A stretch of DNA of 64,000 bases from assembly GCA_022495005.1 (NCBI GenBank), contig JAGYXB010000157.1, positions 310,001 to 374,000 on the forward strand, given 5' to 3'. Below, piece after piece: positions 12,615 through 25,056 of the stretch (its first letter is position 1; every line of letters starts with the position of its first letter). Origin of the DNA: Rhyacophila brunnea (lineage: Eukaryota > Arthropoda > Insecta > Trichoptera > Rhyacophilidae). A program made the translations under genes and the position numbers. The notes beneath the pieces were generated by a model. The model was not told where the DNA came from, made no database searches, and saw nothing but the letters and a program-made list of their open reading frames with translations.

Positions 12615-14884
12615 TTTTTGAACCTGAAAAAAATGAATATAATAAATAACGATGAGACGTCCAACTTTTTCGTCTTTTTGTTTCGGTTTGGATAAGTCTG
12701 GTTATGATCCACACCATTATTGCAATGGTAACCTTCTACATACCAGCTCGACTTTATCGTAGTGCAATTAAGATTTTTAAAGTGTACATTTCACATATTC
12801 ATAATATACTTTGTGTAAATAAGACGTTGACATTAATGGGTAATCGAGTAAGTCAAAGTACTTATGAAATTTTAATAAGATAAAAAAATATTTTCCATAA
12901 CAAGTGCAAGTTTTGAGCATACACTCACCATCCATATATAAAAGTTCAGTATCAGTCTATCGTCTATCCATTGATCAACAGTTTCCGCATCCCTTAATAT
13001 GTGGTCGCAATAATTATACCCACTCGCTAATACGATTCCTTGATTTCATTAAAAATTTTGTGGCCAAAATAAATTAATAATAAAATGCATCAATTGCTTA
13101 TCTAAGAAAAGGGTAAAAAATGATATTATGCTCACAATACAATCAAACTTTCAATGAAACAGTAAAGTTGACAAATCTATAAAACATTAAACTTACATGA
13201 TCTAAATCTTTATAATATCCTAAAAATGTAATAAATACCTACTATACTGAAAGTGAATTTCATAAATAATCTACTGATTTAAATGTTATTAATCCGCGTT
13301 ACTGTCAGATAAAATTATAACAAATAGTTAAGTTAATCTACAGTAATTTACAGTACTTACAATTTACAGTTTACTACAATCTACAGAAATAAAGTAACGT
13401 ATGTATACATCTATAGACTCTAAAATGTGTGTCCAGAGAGTTCTTAGTTTTTTTGAAAAAGGAAAACAATAATGTGAATAGACCGTCGGCACAAAATTGA
13501 TATACCACGCATAAAAAGGCCTAACCAACCTCTTGAGGAAACAAGGCTAAATGTGGTATATATTTTTTAAAACTATTTTTCTTACTGACCTAAAAATATC
13601 CAAAATATTTTTTCCTAGAATTGTAGCACATAACCTACTAAATTGATAGCTGATTTTTAAACATAGGTATATTACTAAAATTTTATACATTTTATAGCTT
13701 TAAAGGGTAAAGTGGGTCATTTATCCGCACTTTACTCTTTGCATTAAGTAATCAATAATAATTTTCATGTGCTATATTTTGTGTTTAAGTAATTTAAGTA
13801 CCTACATATCATTACTCTGAGGTACCTACCTGATTAAAATATGCTTTACTTCACAATATTATTCAACATAAAACTATAATATTATATTTGGTAAATTTGT
13901 TGAATGTAATGCATTCAGTTCTTTACATGGAGCCATCCTTTTCTGCTTTTGAAATACTTTTAGAATTATTCCATACCTTTGGCCCTCAGACAGTGAGTCC
14001 ACAGACATACAACATACACACAAACGCTAACTGAAATGCGAAATCTCAAGAAGAATTTTTAAGCGGGACGTCAATTCAACTTCCGTAAGGAGCATTATGC
14101 CAAACGGCAGGAGCGAACGCAAGAGAAAAAGGAGAGAAAAAAACACTGCGATTTTCTACTGCTGGGATTTCCCTTTGTAGAACGGAAGCATCGCGAGTAT
14201 GGCGGAGAAATGTTTTTCAATACGTTTGCGTAAATAAGATATGAATGACGTTTTGAGAGGCTTCCTTAACATATTGTATGTTTGATATTGAAATCATATT
14301 TTTAAATCATTTCACAACGGTTCTTATTCTTCGGGTGCCAAACAGGCAACCATTGACTTTATCCTTGTTCATCGATTTAACAATTCTTCTACTTGTCAAT
14401 CACTCTCAAATGTTTGTGTACCTACCATATTATTATATTAAATTATATTGAAATAAAATAAATTAGAAGTTTTTAAATGTATTGCTTGTATTGTTTATTA
14501 CACTCGAAAATTTTTAAGTACACACTAATATCTTAAAATTGAGTAGTACCAATATGAGATCCATTATATTTTCATTTATAACGTTAAATTATTGGCATAA
14601 TAAAATATAACCTTTTGTTATATACTTAGAGTCTATAGCTAAATTTAGATGCCATTTTTTAGGGAAATTTAAAATTCAGAATTTTTCATTGTATCGGTTT
14701 AAAACGATGCAATTGGAAGTAATCACTGCTGACATTTTTATGTAAAATGTAATTAGGTATCTTTTTCAATAAAGGTCATACAGAGAAGCCTCTGCCCGAA
14801 TAATTACTCCACTATTCATCAAGAAATTTATATAATATAATGACTAGAGTATTGCACACTAGTGAGCATAGTCGACATTGTGCT
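12615..14884. other. Gene-free stretch
   Basis: Mostly featureless. Near 14040-14230 there is a GC-richer patch with purine-rich runs and a very short ATG frame, which might mark an old exon or promoter. Nothing is recognisable. Confidence 0.45.
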
Positions 14885-15230
14885 TCTAATAATTAGATAG
14901 GATGCCTATAGCATTGCGGTCGATATGCGTGGGTACGAATACCAAAAACGCAAGTTCGATTCCTACTGGTTATAAAGACCAAATCTACCTATAACTGATA
15001 AATAAAATATTTAAAAATGTTCAATTTTTAAGTGAAATCATTAACTATTTATTAGATCTATATACATTTTTTTACAAAACAGTTACTTTAAGAATAATGT
15101 ATTTTTTACTATATTTTCTCAAGTATTTTAAAATTATATATGTTTAATAAAAATAATGTTAAATTCTGAAATCTTGTGAATTATTCATTGAATAAAAAAA
15201 AAATAGTGTTCATTATGTTCATTTAGTATT
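14885..15230 (+). mobile_element. SINE-1 copy with tRNA-like head
   Basis: The head (about 14895-14985) has an A-box-like word (TAGCATTGCGG) and a B-box (AGTTCGATTCC) at tRNA-like spacing, the internal RNA polymerase III promoter of tRNA-derived SINEs. The body matches other SINE-1 copies in TTTCTCAAG, AAAATTATATATGTT and the terminal motif AATCTTGTGAATTATTC with TGAATAAAAAAAAAA. Extra AT-rich sequence separates head and body relative to other copies. It is non-coding and mobilisation would depend on a LINE. Confidence 0.65.
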
Positions 15231-15499
15231 AAAACGTTTCAAGGAGGTGGCTATACTTTGTAGCAAATCGTGATAATTTATAAAATCTCTCTATCACTTA
15301 ATGTTAACGAAACTAAAATACTTCAATCAATATCAGCAAAAAAATGATTTAGAGTTAACAATAATGCGGTATTGATGAGTTCAATTTTTGTATTTTAAGA
15401 ATAGAATTTTCGGGATGCTTACAAGGTTTTTATAGATACCCGAACCACACGAAAAAATATACTCTACTACTATCCACAACACCACGTAAGCTCATTCAG

Positions 15500-15640
15500 T
15501 GTTGCGTTTAGATAAATAAGAAACAAGCTTTAAAGGGGCGAGAGGGAGGAAATGAAAGCTCCGAGGGATGAAATGAGCACAGCAGAGAAGCGGGATGGAC
15601 GTCGTAGCGAGCGCACATGGGAGGAGGGGTGTTTTTTTAT
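15500..15640. other. Purine-skewed GC-richer island
   Basis: The plus strand is strongly purine-biased (GGGGCGAGAGGGAGGAAATG, then GGGAGGAGGGGTG) in AT-rich surroundings. An 81-codon frame crosses it on the minus strand (15492-15737), but the peptide has no recognisable motif. It could be an exon remnant, a promoter or transposon debris. Confidence 0.25.
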
Positions 15641-15737
15641 GTTGAGCGAAAAAAATATCAAAAATGGCTTTTTCTATTTCACTTGTCAATACGTCGTTAA
15701 GTATTCTATAAATATTGTATGACTTTTGGTTAATCAA

Positions 15738-16799
15738 TATTTCATTTAAAGTAAGCAGTATAAAATGAGTTTAGTTACTGTACTGTAATATTTATAATGA
15801 CGGGTATTTTTTTTTACTATTTTTGTATTATTATTAAGAACAATTTTTAAGATGGACATTTTGAGAAACATAATATTTTAAAGTAGAAAATTTTAGATAC
15901 AAAAAAGATGAACAAGTCGTGATAGTCATAATAAAGCCCAGAAAGCGTATTAAACAAATAATAGGGAAATAAAATATATTGCAATTGTTAGAATATAAAA
16001 GCAAATAATACAGCCTGTTATATTATTATTAATAAGATATTATATATATATACCGAAATAACTAATAGTTTTACATGAAGTTGTATTATTAGAATATTAG
16101 AAAATAAATATTGCTCGCATCAATACACAGATGTCACTCCACTCCCGTGCGCTGAGAATAAAAATATTAACCGAAAACGAATTAACTACATACAAACAAA
16201 TTATTTTTCACTAGTACAGTCATTCCATATGAACTGCACAGACGTCTTGCAATGTCAATGCCATTTTAATATAATATTATCTATTATAATTATCCACGAA
16301 ATCATTTATTAAAAATATGTATTTTTATTGCCAACATTAGAAAACGTAACATATTGTCTAGTAAACCGAAAGAAGATACTTCACCACGAACTAGCCAAAA
16401 TGTGTGTGTACTGTGAAGCCATAAGCGGTGTAACTCGTGACTTCATTGTCAACGTCGGGTATAGTTTCTGTAAATTCATGTATATTTTCAAAAAAATATT
16501 TATTATTTAAATCTGAAAATTTTCACAGAAAAACTCTAAAAACATGAGTTTTTAATATTTATTTTATTCCAAAAGTAGCTAACCTATTGGTATCTGTCTA
16601 GTAAACTCTCTTGGCAGTGAAAGCGTTATCGATATGAACGAACATGTTATATTAAATGTTCCTACGTTTTTTGTGGATACTTATTGAGGTGTTTGATGTT
16701 GAGGCTTGATCGAATGGTTAAAAAATTGTCTGGTATTATTTGAGAACTTAATAGGTATTGTTTATGGTACGAAGGTCAATACCACCTGACCGAGGCATA
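15738..16799. other. Gene-free AT-rich stretch
   Basis: No element, RNA or coding region recognised. Confidence 0.5.
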
Positions 16800-16990
16800 A
16801 CTTTTATTGTGTTAACTGTCAATACATGGTGGAACTGCATTGTATTATTGATTAATTTAATAAAATTAAATTTTTTTTTGTACTTTTCCACTTTTTTATT
16901 CAATAAATTTGGACCAGTTTCGTGCGCCTCAAAGGGACATTTGAACAATTGACGGTTGAAAATGTCCCTTTGAGGCGGACGAAACCGGTC
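16800..16990 (+). repeat. Half foldback ending in a 32-bp-arm hairpin
   Basis: The left part shares GTTAACTGTCAATACATGG, GTGGAACTGCATT and ATTGATTAATTTAATAAAA with the element at 39646-39889. It ends in a long hairpin. The left arm (about 16910-16941, GGACCAGTTTCGTGCGCCTC then AAAGGGACATTT) pairs with the right arm (about 16959-16990, AAATGTCCCTTTGAGGC then GGACGAAACCGGTC) across a 17-base loop. The far side of the foldback seen in the 39.6 kb copy is missing. The element is non-coding; a Penelope-type or LINE-derived origin is possible but unproven. Confidence 0.75.
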
Positions 16991-18790
16991 GGATAAATTA
17001 ACGAGTAACAAGGAGACATACGAGCGGACCAAGTAGTCTCTCATCATACAGAGAGGAAAGTGGCGACGTTATACCTGTCCAGATACTCAAGATAATTTCA
17101 ACCTGGATTGATTGTTCTCCAAAAAGCCTCTAAATACAATATAAATAGTATTTTCGCAGAATTACGAGATGCTGATATGATGAGTAGGTATAGGCCCTAG
17201 GCTTTCCAGGTATAACCACTTAAGCTCCTGACGCTTATACATGACACTATAAAATTGTATATTGCTCTAATTAGTCATAACGACTATAACGGGTAAATTG
17301 TAATGTGTACCTACCTGTGATAATAGTGAATACCAAAAAGTTTTCTTGGTTGAACATAATTTATTATTATCAACACTAATAGTGCGATGCAAAACCATAC
17401 TTTAGAGTTTAGAGCATAAGTTCCTAAGATATGCGCCTATCTTTAATAGGCCAATATCGGCAACTTATATTGCGTCGCTTACAGTATCCATACATAATAA
17501 TCAGGTATAAATAAGGTCATAAATAAGGTAGTGCATCTACTGAAGAAATCAGTTGCCCAGAACGAAACCATTTAAAATACGGTCGAGAGACTTCCAACTT
17601 TACTAAGACTGGCTAAATTATCTGGATGGCGTTTTCACTTTTAACTTTTTGTTATTTCGACGCGAACTTGTGATATTTGCAATGGATTAAAATATAATAA
17701 CCTCTGAAGCTTTGATAAATTAACATAATAATAATAACACTCAAGATTCATATAAACTTATTATCTATCTTTCGAAATAATTGGGTGATATAAAATCTTC
17801 AAATGTTTCAATCGTGAATTCTTATACCAAAACTTTTTTACAATATTACATTTCATAGTTAACAGAGCTTTTTCTGAAATATATAAAAGAAACCCGCTGA
17901 GTATTTTAGTCCTCATACATAATAATAATCAGTCTGAATGTATGAGTAACGTAACAGTTGTGGTGGGTATTAAAATACCATAACCAATACTTTACTGGTA
18001 TAAAAAATAGAATAACTGTCCATTTCTGCATCCATTGCTATCTGACTACTTACCGTGCTATTATTAGCAGTCGTATGAATTGAAAAGTTCAGTAAACCAG
18101 TAGTTGACAACCTTTTTATACATAAGTATTGCGGTTTTTATTGCACTCAAATGTCAATGTAAATATTAAAAGAAGTCTTTCTAATTGGCAGGAGAGAGCT
18201 TGGTTCAAATGCATGTCAAGTCTAACACCATTAATGGGAGGTATCTGATACAAAGAATACTTATCTGATGATAGTTGCTTAGAGCTACCCTACGAACTCC
18301 CCGCAAATACATTATTGGTCTAAACTACATACGTTCCTCTAAATTTCTATCCTTTATGTGAGCGGAGAAATCCAAATCGATAAGCATTGAAACTTGTGTC
18401 CTGTATCTTCTCTATGGAAATTTTTGCTATACAATAAGCTGGCGAAAGAAAATACACTAAGTCAGAGCGAGGGTCTACTCTACTGGTACTATTCGAGATA
18501 TTTGGGTGACTGAAGTTTTTGGTATTTCACCATCAGTATTTGTAGATAGATGATATGAGATACATAGAAATAAGTATAATTTACACATTTTACATTTTTT
18601 TTTGTGATTTTTCGTGTCTCAATTCGATAATTCTAAAACTATAGTTAAATGTTCCTTTGAGCGATTATCCATGTCTATCAATAGTTAGTGGGAGGAGAAA
18701 CTATAGACAAATTTACAATACTATCGGATAAAATTATTACATTCATAGAAATATCAGTAAAGTTGAAAAAAAATAATAACCTTTAAATTG
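16991..18790. other. Gene-free stretch
   Basis: No ORF above chance length and no repeat partner in the window. A B-box-like word (TGGTTCAAATGC) at about 18200 stands alone without an A-box and is not called. Confidence 0.45.
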
Positions 18791-19037
18791 TGTGTCGCTA
18801 GATTTCAAAATCAGCCAAGTCCATAATGGATGAATATGAGAAAAACAGCTTTTTGTTTACAAAGGTGTTTACAAGGCTGAAATTTTACATTATTTCGAGC
18901 ATAAAATATTTAAAATTAATAAATTTCACATTTCGATAATGTAGAAATGTTAAAAAGCAGTAGTTCTTCAGCAATTCACAAAAAAGTAAAAATATACCTA
19001 AAGGTGGACTTGGCTGATTTTGAAATCTAGCGACACA
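18791..19037. mobile_element. MITE with perfect 33-bp inverted ends
   Basis: The 247-bp element has identical inverted ends at 18791-18823 and 19005-19037. They begin TGTGTCGCTAGATTTCAAAA and continue TCAGCCAAGTCCA. The interior is AT-rich and non-coding. No clear target duplication is visible. The first nine bases match the terminus of the element at 54904-55188, suggesting that related transposases mobilised both. Perfect arms in such decayed surroundings suggest a fairly recent insertion. Confidence 0.9.
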
Positions 19038-19060
19038 TGTATATAAGTATTACAATTAAT

Positions 19061-19462
19061 TCAGTAAACAGATATTAAAACTGATACTTTTGAAATATCA
19101 ATAAATATGTAGTAATACGTCTTATAATTTAGTTTATTTTCAATAAAACTCAGATTCAGTATTATTTTCTGTAATATTGACACATTGTTGGGTCTGATTA
19201 AAAGATATGTGGTATCGGCGAGTGTAATGTAATATTTAATGCGAAACTGGTTCGGTACAACTGCAGTGCACCCTTGACTTTGTGAAATAACCCGGTACAA
19301 GTCACTTGGAGTATTGCGCACACCACTTGACGAGAACGCGAACCCGCTCATCATATACAGGTTGAGTACCCCTTCTTCCCAGTCGGAAGAGCATTTAGAT
19401 AATAATAATATACGGGGAATGCTTTGAATGCAGGATTCAAGGAATAAGCAGTCATAACGCAA
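19061..19462 (-). CDS. Unrecognised 133-codon frame, doubtful
   Basis: This is the longest open frame in the window, starting just beside the MITE at 18791-19037. The N-terminal 65 residues come from a GC-richer patch (about 19235-19450) and include a Cys/Ser-rich segment. The C-terminal half is AT-driven, rich in Ile, Asn and Tyr. No domain, membrane plan or catalytic motif is recognised. It could be an exon or transposon relic in the GC-richer part. A functional gene is unlikely on this evidence. Confidence 0.15.
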   Translation of the reverse strand: MRYDCLFLESCIQSIPRILLLSKCSSDWEEGVLNLYMMSGFAFSSSGVRNTPSDLYRVISQSQGCTAVVPNQFRIKYYITLADTTYLLIRPNNVSILQKIILNLSFIENKLNYKTYYYIFIDISKVSVLISVY

Positions 19463-21128
19463 AAAATCCAGTAGTGCACATTTTCTGCTGGGTCTTTTTA
19501 ATTAAATATAAGTCTATTTTCTTAATTTTTGTGAATAGAACATTACATATTTTATTAGTAAATAAGGACCCAGCTTAAAACATCCATGTATTATACTTAG
19601 GCATTAAAAAGGAAACAATAAAAGTTTCCTTATTCTTATTCCTGGCGCAACTACTATATTTGCCTCAATCCAAGTATGTTTTAATCTGCTTTCCTTTAGT
19701 TTTGGATGCTCAATATATTTGAATCTAACACGATTCTATCTACCTATCCATGTAGAGGTCAACCGGGTCTTCATTTGTCTTCCAAGTTCCATTATTAATA
19801 AGAATATTTGTTACATTTAAATTTAATGAATTAATTAATTTTCAATGTAGTAGTTTTATAATCTTTTGCTACTGCACCTTGTTACTGCACCTTGTTACTC
19901 TCTCTCATCCATTTCATTTTCTGATGTTTTCCTCTATGTAAAACCTACAACGAGTATATCGCTTTTGTAGTACTGCCTCTTACAGGGTGAAAGAGGTCAG
20001 TCATTACGAATTTTGATTTAAATTTTAAAACAAATAGTCTCTATAATGGTACAAAAACGGAAATAGCTATGAAGTCACGAGAGTTTATTCATATATTTTG
20101 TTTCAATGTAATTATTTCAAGGTTGCTTTTTCTGCAGAAAGACAACCTGAGACTAAGACTGAAATAACAAATACATATAATAAAATAATCTGGAAAAATG
20201 TCATATTGTTCATGGCTGATTCGATAATGTCACTGTGGTGTAGTGCTACAATAACAATCTACGTGCTGGAGATCTGCGAAGCAGAGGCGAGAGATGCGGC
20301 ACTGGATTGAGCCTTATTGTTCAAATTTGGTACATAATAGACAAATGTAAATTATATTATATAAAGTAATATATAGTAGTTATTTATTTTAATAAATAAC
20401 GTATATTATCTAGGTATATAAAAAGAACTCTTTTCGTGCAATAAATATAAAAAAAATTATCACTCAGTATAATTATTAATATGGTATAAAAGCTTTCCAA
20501 AACTTTTTAAAAAGTGTTTCAATGAAAGAATTAAATTTTTAAACTTTGATTAATCTTCTACGCATTTTTTCATTAAAAAAATCTTCATAATGTTCTCAAA
20601 GTGTCGGAACTTGAATAAATACTCTCCTTTGAAGGTAGTCACCCTTTGTGGGGATGTTTCCTTGGGGTGTTTGCTACCATCTTGATATGTGTTATTTAAG
20701 ACAATATTCTGCTACTAAATCACGGGGGTAAAGGTTGCTTTGTTTCAAATAAGGAGAGGCCGCTTTAAGTATAAAGGTGAGCCTTTCAAGAGATTTCCAG
20801 GAACGTGGCTCATTTGAAAAATGAAAAAAAAAACTTTAAATTAAATTTTATTCCATTGATAAAATACTTATTTAAATGAATGTAAGTATAATTAATAGAT
20901 ATTGCTGATGTCCTGAATAAATCTTTGAGGTCTTAAAAATTGAAGAAGTTCTGAGAAAAAACGTTCTGTAAGTATAAAATGTAAACAAAATTCGAAGGCA
21001 ACACACGTCCCATCGTGATAAAATAGTTATTTACTAATAATATGAAATGTAAGTGATTTTATGTTATATAAATAATACCTAAGTATATGTATGTAGGTAG
21101 TCAATATTTTTCTAGTGACTATATCTAT
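19463..21128. other. Gene-free stretch
   Basis: Short frames only. A GC-richer patch at 20630-20820 contains several GGGG/CCTTT words but no recognisable element. Confidence 0.5.
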
Positions 21129-21805
21129 ATTATGGCTAGGGATTCCAATCCCGGGATTTCGAACTATTTTCGATACCTATGAATCCCGGGAATGGTAAAC
21201 ATAATCTTGAAATTTTCAGGATTGAGTTTTTTTATCAATTTTTATGGAAAATAAAATAAAAACGAAAATATAACAGAAAAAATACGTTTAATAACATACA
21301 ACTACATTAGAAATATACTGAGTTTGAATGAAGTTTGATTTATTACCCATGTGTTGCCAATTCATTTTATTTTTTCACATAAATTAATAAAAACGCAAAA
21401 GATTGGAAAAAAAATGCTTCGCACTTTTAACAAAGTAATTCCACCATTTTTTTTAATGCATTTGTCATTTTTTATTTTAATTGAACTTGTATTTGTATTT
21501 GTCATCTTTTCATAAATAAATAAAACTGTTTTACTTTCACATTATTATTTATATTACAATATTATTAACTCCATTAAACATATGTATTTCCAAGATTCAA
21601 CGTACATGATATTAACAATAAATGTCTTAAATAGTATAAATTATACTAGATTTATTTGTGACTGATTTTAACAATATTATTTGTATATATTATAAAAAAT
21701 TTAGATTAACTATTGAAAAAAATGCCAATCCCGGGACCGTCAATTCATAATCCCGAAATCCCGGGTTCAAGATTTTGGCTCGGGATTGGATTCCCTAATT
21801 ATGGC
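21129..21805. mobile_element. hAT-like non-autonomous element with 8-bp target duplication
   Basis: The element spans 21137-21797 (661 bp). Its left end reads TAGGGATTCCAATCCCGGGA; the right end, reverse-complemented, reads TAGGGAATCCAATCCCGAG. The flanking octamer ATTATGGC is present at both sides (21129-21136 and 21798-21805), an exact 8-bp target-site duplication. TA(G)GG termini with 8-bp duplications are typical of the hAT superfamily. Subterminal CCCGGGAT words recur near both ends. No transposase frame is present, so it is a deletion derivative or MITE. Confidence 0.9.
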
Positions 21806-22890
21806 TGATAAACCTGTGAGAGGTTTTCACAGTTAACCTCAATTTATGTGGAGTTAGTATATACTTTCAGTTATCAAATACGTAATAATGCAGAACATTA
21901 AATTTTAATACGAGTACATAAGAGATATAGATAACAGCTATATAGAATATGGCAGTGCGTGGTATGGAAAAGTACTTAGCGGGTATTACATGTAAGGTAA
22001 AAAATAAAACAAGCGAATAAAGGAAAATAAGGGAAGAGTTTCTTAAAAATATACACGAAAAATCTCGTCATTTATTGGTAGGTACCCAAGATGAATAAAA
22101 CGTAGAAGCAATCATCATAATAATTATTTCATATAGCAGAATTTTCCAAAGTTTTTGTTCCCACATTGACAATATTTCGAAGAAATGTGTGCCAAAACCT
22201 GACTTTCAGTATGTTTGAAAAAATACTTACATAAATAAAATTACAACGTTTTTTTTTGTATTGTATTAGTGATGTAGTTTACGTTTTGTTTTCTTAAGTG
22301 TATATGTGTAGAACTATTTATTTGACATTATTCTTTGAAACTAACACATTATTTTCAAAATCGCTTGAATTTATGTTTGAGTTAGCTTTTTATAGAAACT
22401 TTCCACTAACGGAGTCTGAAAAGTTACATCACGTTGCTTGAGGAACATTTTTTGTGTTTGGCATTACTATCTTACGCAAAAAAAAACATTTTCAAGGATG
22501 AATATTATGGTAAATCTGCCTATAGATTTAATTTTACTGATAAGCATCTTAAATCACTTATGATAATCGGTAAGTACTAGTCAAGTTGAACCACAACTGC
22601 AAACTATTGTCAGCGAAAAGGAACAGTTTCACACATTAATAATCGTATAATAACTAGTACATATATATTTTTATTTAAATTAATTTGTTAGAGACTACAT
22701 TATCTGTGAAATATATTCAGACGTATTAAAATATGCCCATTAAAACTAAACAATTTATTGTTATTCCGGATTTTTTGTGTAACTAATAATTAATATTAAA
22801 AATATTTTGTTTGATTTGTTCACAAACATTGACCCCTCCAAACCAATCCGTCCCACACCATATTCGTCTTAGTTGACCGTGTTAAAAGGC
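21806..22890. other. Gene-free stretch
   Basis: No ORF, RNA or inverted-repeat element recognised. Confidence 0.5.
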
Positions 22891-22894
22891 CCTA

Positions 22895-23140
22895 TGTTTG
22901 ATGCGAAGCATCAGTCTGGGAATGTATCAGGAGCAGATACTTATGACTGAAGTCGACACGCACTAATGTGTATTTTGACTGAGTTCAAGAGTGCTCAACA
23001 TAAACATAAACCCATCAAACAACTCGACCTACTACACACAGTCTTAATCAAGCGTATCACGAAACGTTGCCCCTGAAAATGTGTCAGGCGCAATTACCCG
23101 AGTCTAAAGTCGATAGCGCGGAGGAACAGCATAATACTGG
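22895..23140. repeat. Diverged tandem pair, unit about 158 bp
   Basis: Unit 1 contains GGGAATGTATCAGGAGCAGA then ACTGAAGTCGACACGC (from about 22919). Unit 2 contains GAAAATGTGTCAGGCGCAAT then TCTAAAGTCGATAGCGC (from about 23077). A perfect short palindrome, TGATGCGAAGCATCA, precedes unit 1 at about 22899-22913. The region is GC-richer than its surroundings. It could be part of an LTR or untranslated region of a retrotransposon, but neither ends nor coding sequence were found. Confidence 0.4.
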
Positions 23141-23639
23141 TTCAAACAAAATATTAAGGTTGCGAGCCGGACTTTGTATGCTCGAGGGATATATTTTTTG
23201 TTACCAGACCGTCGTTCGGAGACCCTTGTTATAGAGAATAACACACAGGACCAAAAGAAATGGAAATAATTTGTTATAATTAGAATCGATGATCACGATT
23301 CACGATAACATGCAAGAGATACTATGATGATTTGAGATTAGGATTACCTGTAGGTATATCTTTCGCAATATATTTTTTCTTTATCATTGTAATAAAGTTA
23401 AAAATGGGAATTTCTAATAACGAACACGTAATGGTATTTATTACTTAAACACGAATATATTCGTAAATACCAACTGACCAAAACCATTACTTTTGTGTGA
23501 GTGGAAAACCGAGAGCCTGACAAATAAACAAGAAAAATGTTTGAAGTATTTGAAAAAATAAAGTTCTCTGAAGTATAACCGGTTAAAAAACCCAAAAGTT
23601 TTCGAGCAATGTAAGCCAAAATATATTATTATCTTGAGA

Positions 23640-23800
23640 GTATGGAAACCAAGACGTGCAGGACACGTTGTTAGAAGCAATAAATCTAGAATTTGCTCAG
23701 CTACTGGGTCGCTCTACGAGGAATGGACAGGTATCATCAAGAAGGATGCATGGAGGTTTAATGTGACCGAAAGAAGATACCGAACTAATTAATAGGTTCT
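23640..23800 (+). pseudogene. Possible LINE reverse-transcriptase C-terminal trace
   Basis: In one plus-strand frame the words RRAGHVVRSNKSR resemble the conserved W-A-G-H-V-x-R motif found downstream of the reverse transcriptase in RTE-type LINEs (compare 35823-36215 and 41184-41462). The rest is too decayed to align by eye. It could be coincidental. Confidence 0.3.
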
Positions 23801-24351
23801 AATCCCGGGTCTGATACAAGGAAGTACACCGAATAAGCTAAGCAGACCCTATTTTTTTAAACAATGCTCATCTATATATACTCATCTTCACGCAGGTGGA
23901 ATACGTCAATATCCGAAGTGATTTGGTTGAATAGAGTTATTGCCCTCCCAATTGGTATAACCAATGGCAGGTTGGTTCTGCACCCTGGGAGAACAAATAA
24001 CTGATGCTCTAAGATAGTTATTAGGGACACACAGGTCAATACCACCAAGAATGGCATCCATTTCTCGTAAAACAAAAATCTATTAATACAAACCTCCGCT
24101 CTGTGGAAGCCCATATGATCTTATTAGGATCGGAAAGGTCAAAAAAATAATCCTTTTACTGATTCTGAGGTTTAAAACAGTAAATCATTGCAAATCGTCC
24201 ACATGAAAGTGGTTGATAAAAGCATTGATCATTATCGGAATGACCCATTGCAACAACCATACACCTCACTATAGCATAGTGTTTTATTTGAGACTTTCAT
24301 ATTGTATATTTATTTACTGGTTCAATTCGTAACAATCAGTATTTCTTCTAT

Positions 24352-24570
24352 ATGCATTTTATTCAGATATACAGTGCCCAGTTGTCCCGTTATCCAGTAG
24401 ACATCATCCAACTGGCGGTGTCTATTTGGCAACGCCGAATCGTCATATTCTTTGGTCGACTACTGAAGGCGAGCAATAAAGGTTTGAGTATCGTAAAGGT
24501 AAAGAATGGAGACGGCTATGGATCGACCTGTAGAGATATCGAAAAAGGAAAAGACGGGACTGAGTCTTAA
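24352..24570 (+). pseudogene. Possible LINE 3' coding trace
   Basis: A 72-codon frame includes RRIVIFFGRLLKASNKGLS, which resembles the R-x-x-x-F-F-G-H-L-x-R motif of insect LINE C-termini, followed by a basic Trp-poor tail. The expected downstream RDR/W residues are not clear. I consider a decayed LINE end more likely than a host gene. Confidence 0.3.
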
Positions 24571-24709
24571 ATAATCGGTAGGTACCTATTTTGATAAGAA
24601 TACATAATAATATTATATCGCTGTCATTATTTAGCATATGTTGGGACTGTTATGTTATATAATATTTTATTTATTATTTAGGTACATAATACATATCACA
24701 AATTAATAT

Positions 24710-25056
24710 AATATTATTAGGGATAGCAACACCTAGTAAAAATACCAATACCAGTATTCGTAAAATAATTGGGGAAAAAACAGAAGTATCTACTAATATA
24801 ATATATAGATATATCTTAAAAATATGAAATCCACACCGAGGATGGTAAAGGACAACGGAGATAATATAGACATAGCGTAATCCGACAAAAAAATACACTC
24901 CTGTTAAGCCTTTTATATTAATTATTAATATATTTTGTTTCCACTTTTAATACCGAATATATTGGTATTGTCTGATTTTTAAAACCGGAATTTCAGTATC
25001 GAAAAATACTGGGATACCGGTTTTGAAATACCGGTATTGCAATCCCTAATTATTAT
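24710..25056. mobile_element. hAT-like MITE with near-perfect 8-bp target duplication
   Basis: The element runs 24718-25048 (331 bp). The left end reads TAGGGATAGCAACACC and the right end, reverse-complemented, TAGGGATTGCAATACCGG. Flanking octamers are AATATTAT on the left and ATTATTAT on the right, differing at one base. The terminus is related to that of the 21137-21797 element, so both likely depended on one hAT transposase lineage. The interior repeats ATACCAGTATT/ATACCGGTATT palindromic words near the ends. No coding sequence. Confidence 0.82.

Noticed and set aside
16036..16052. AT dinucleotide run and similar low-complexity tracts such as (AAGT)n near 33376
   Set aside because: Short simple repeats expected at this base composition; no CRISPR-like regular spacing exists anywhere in the window.
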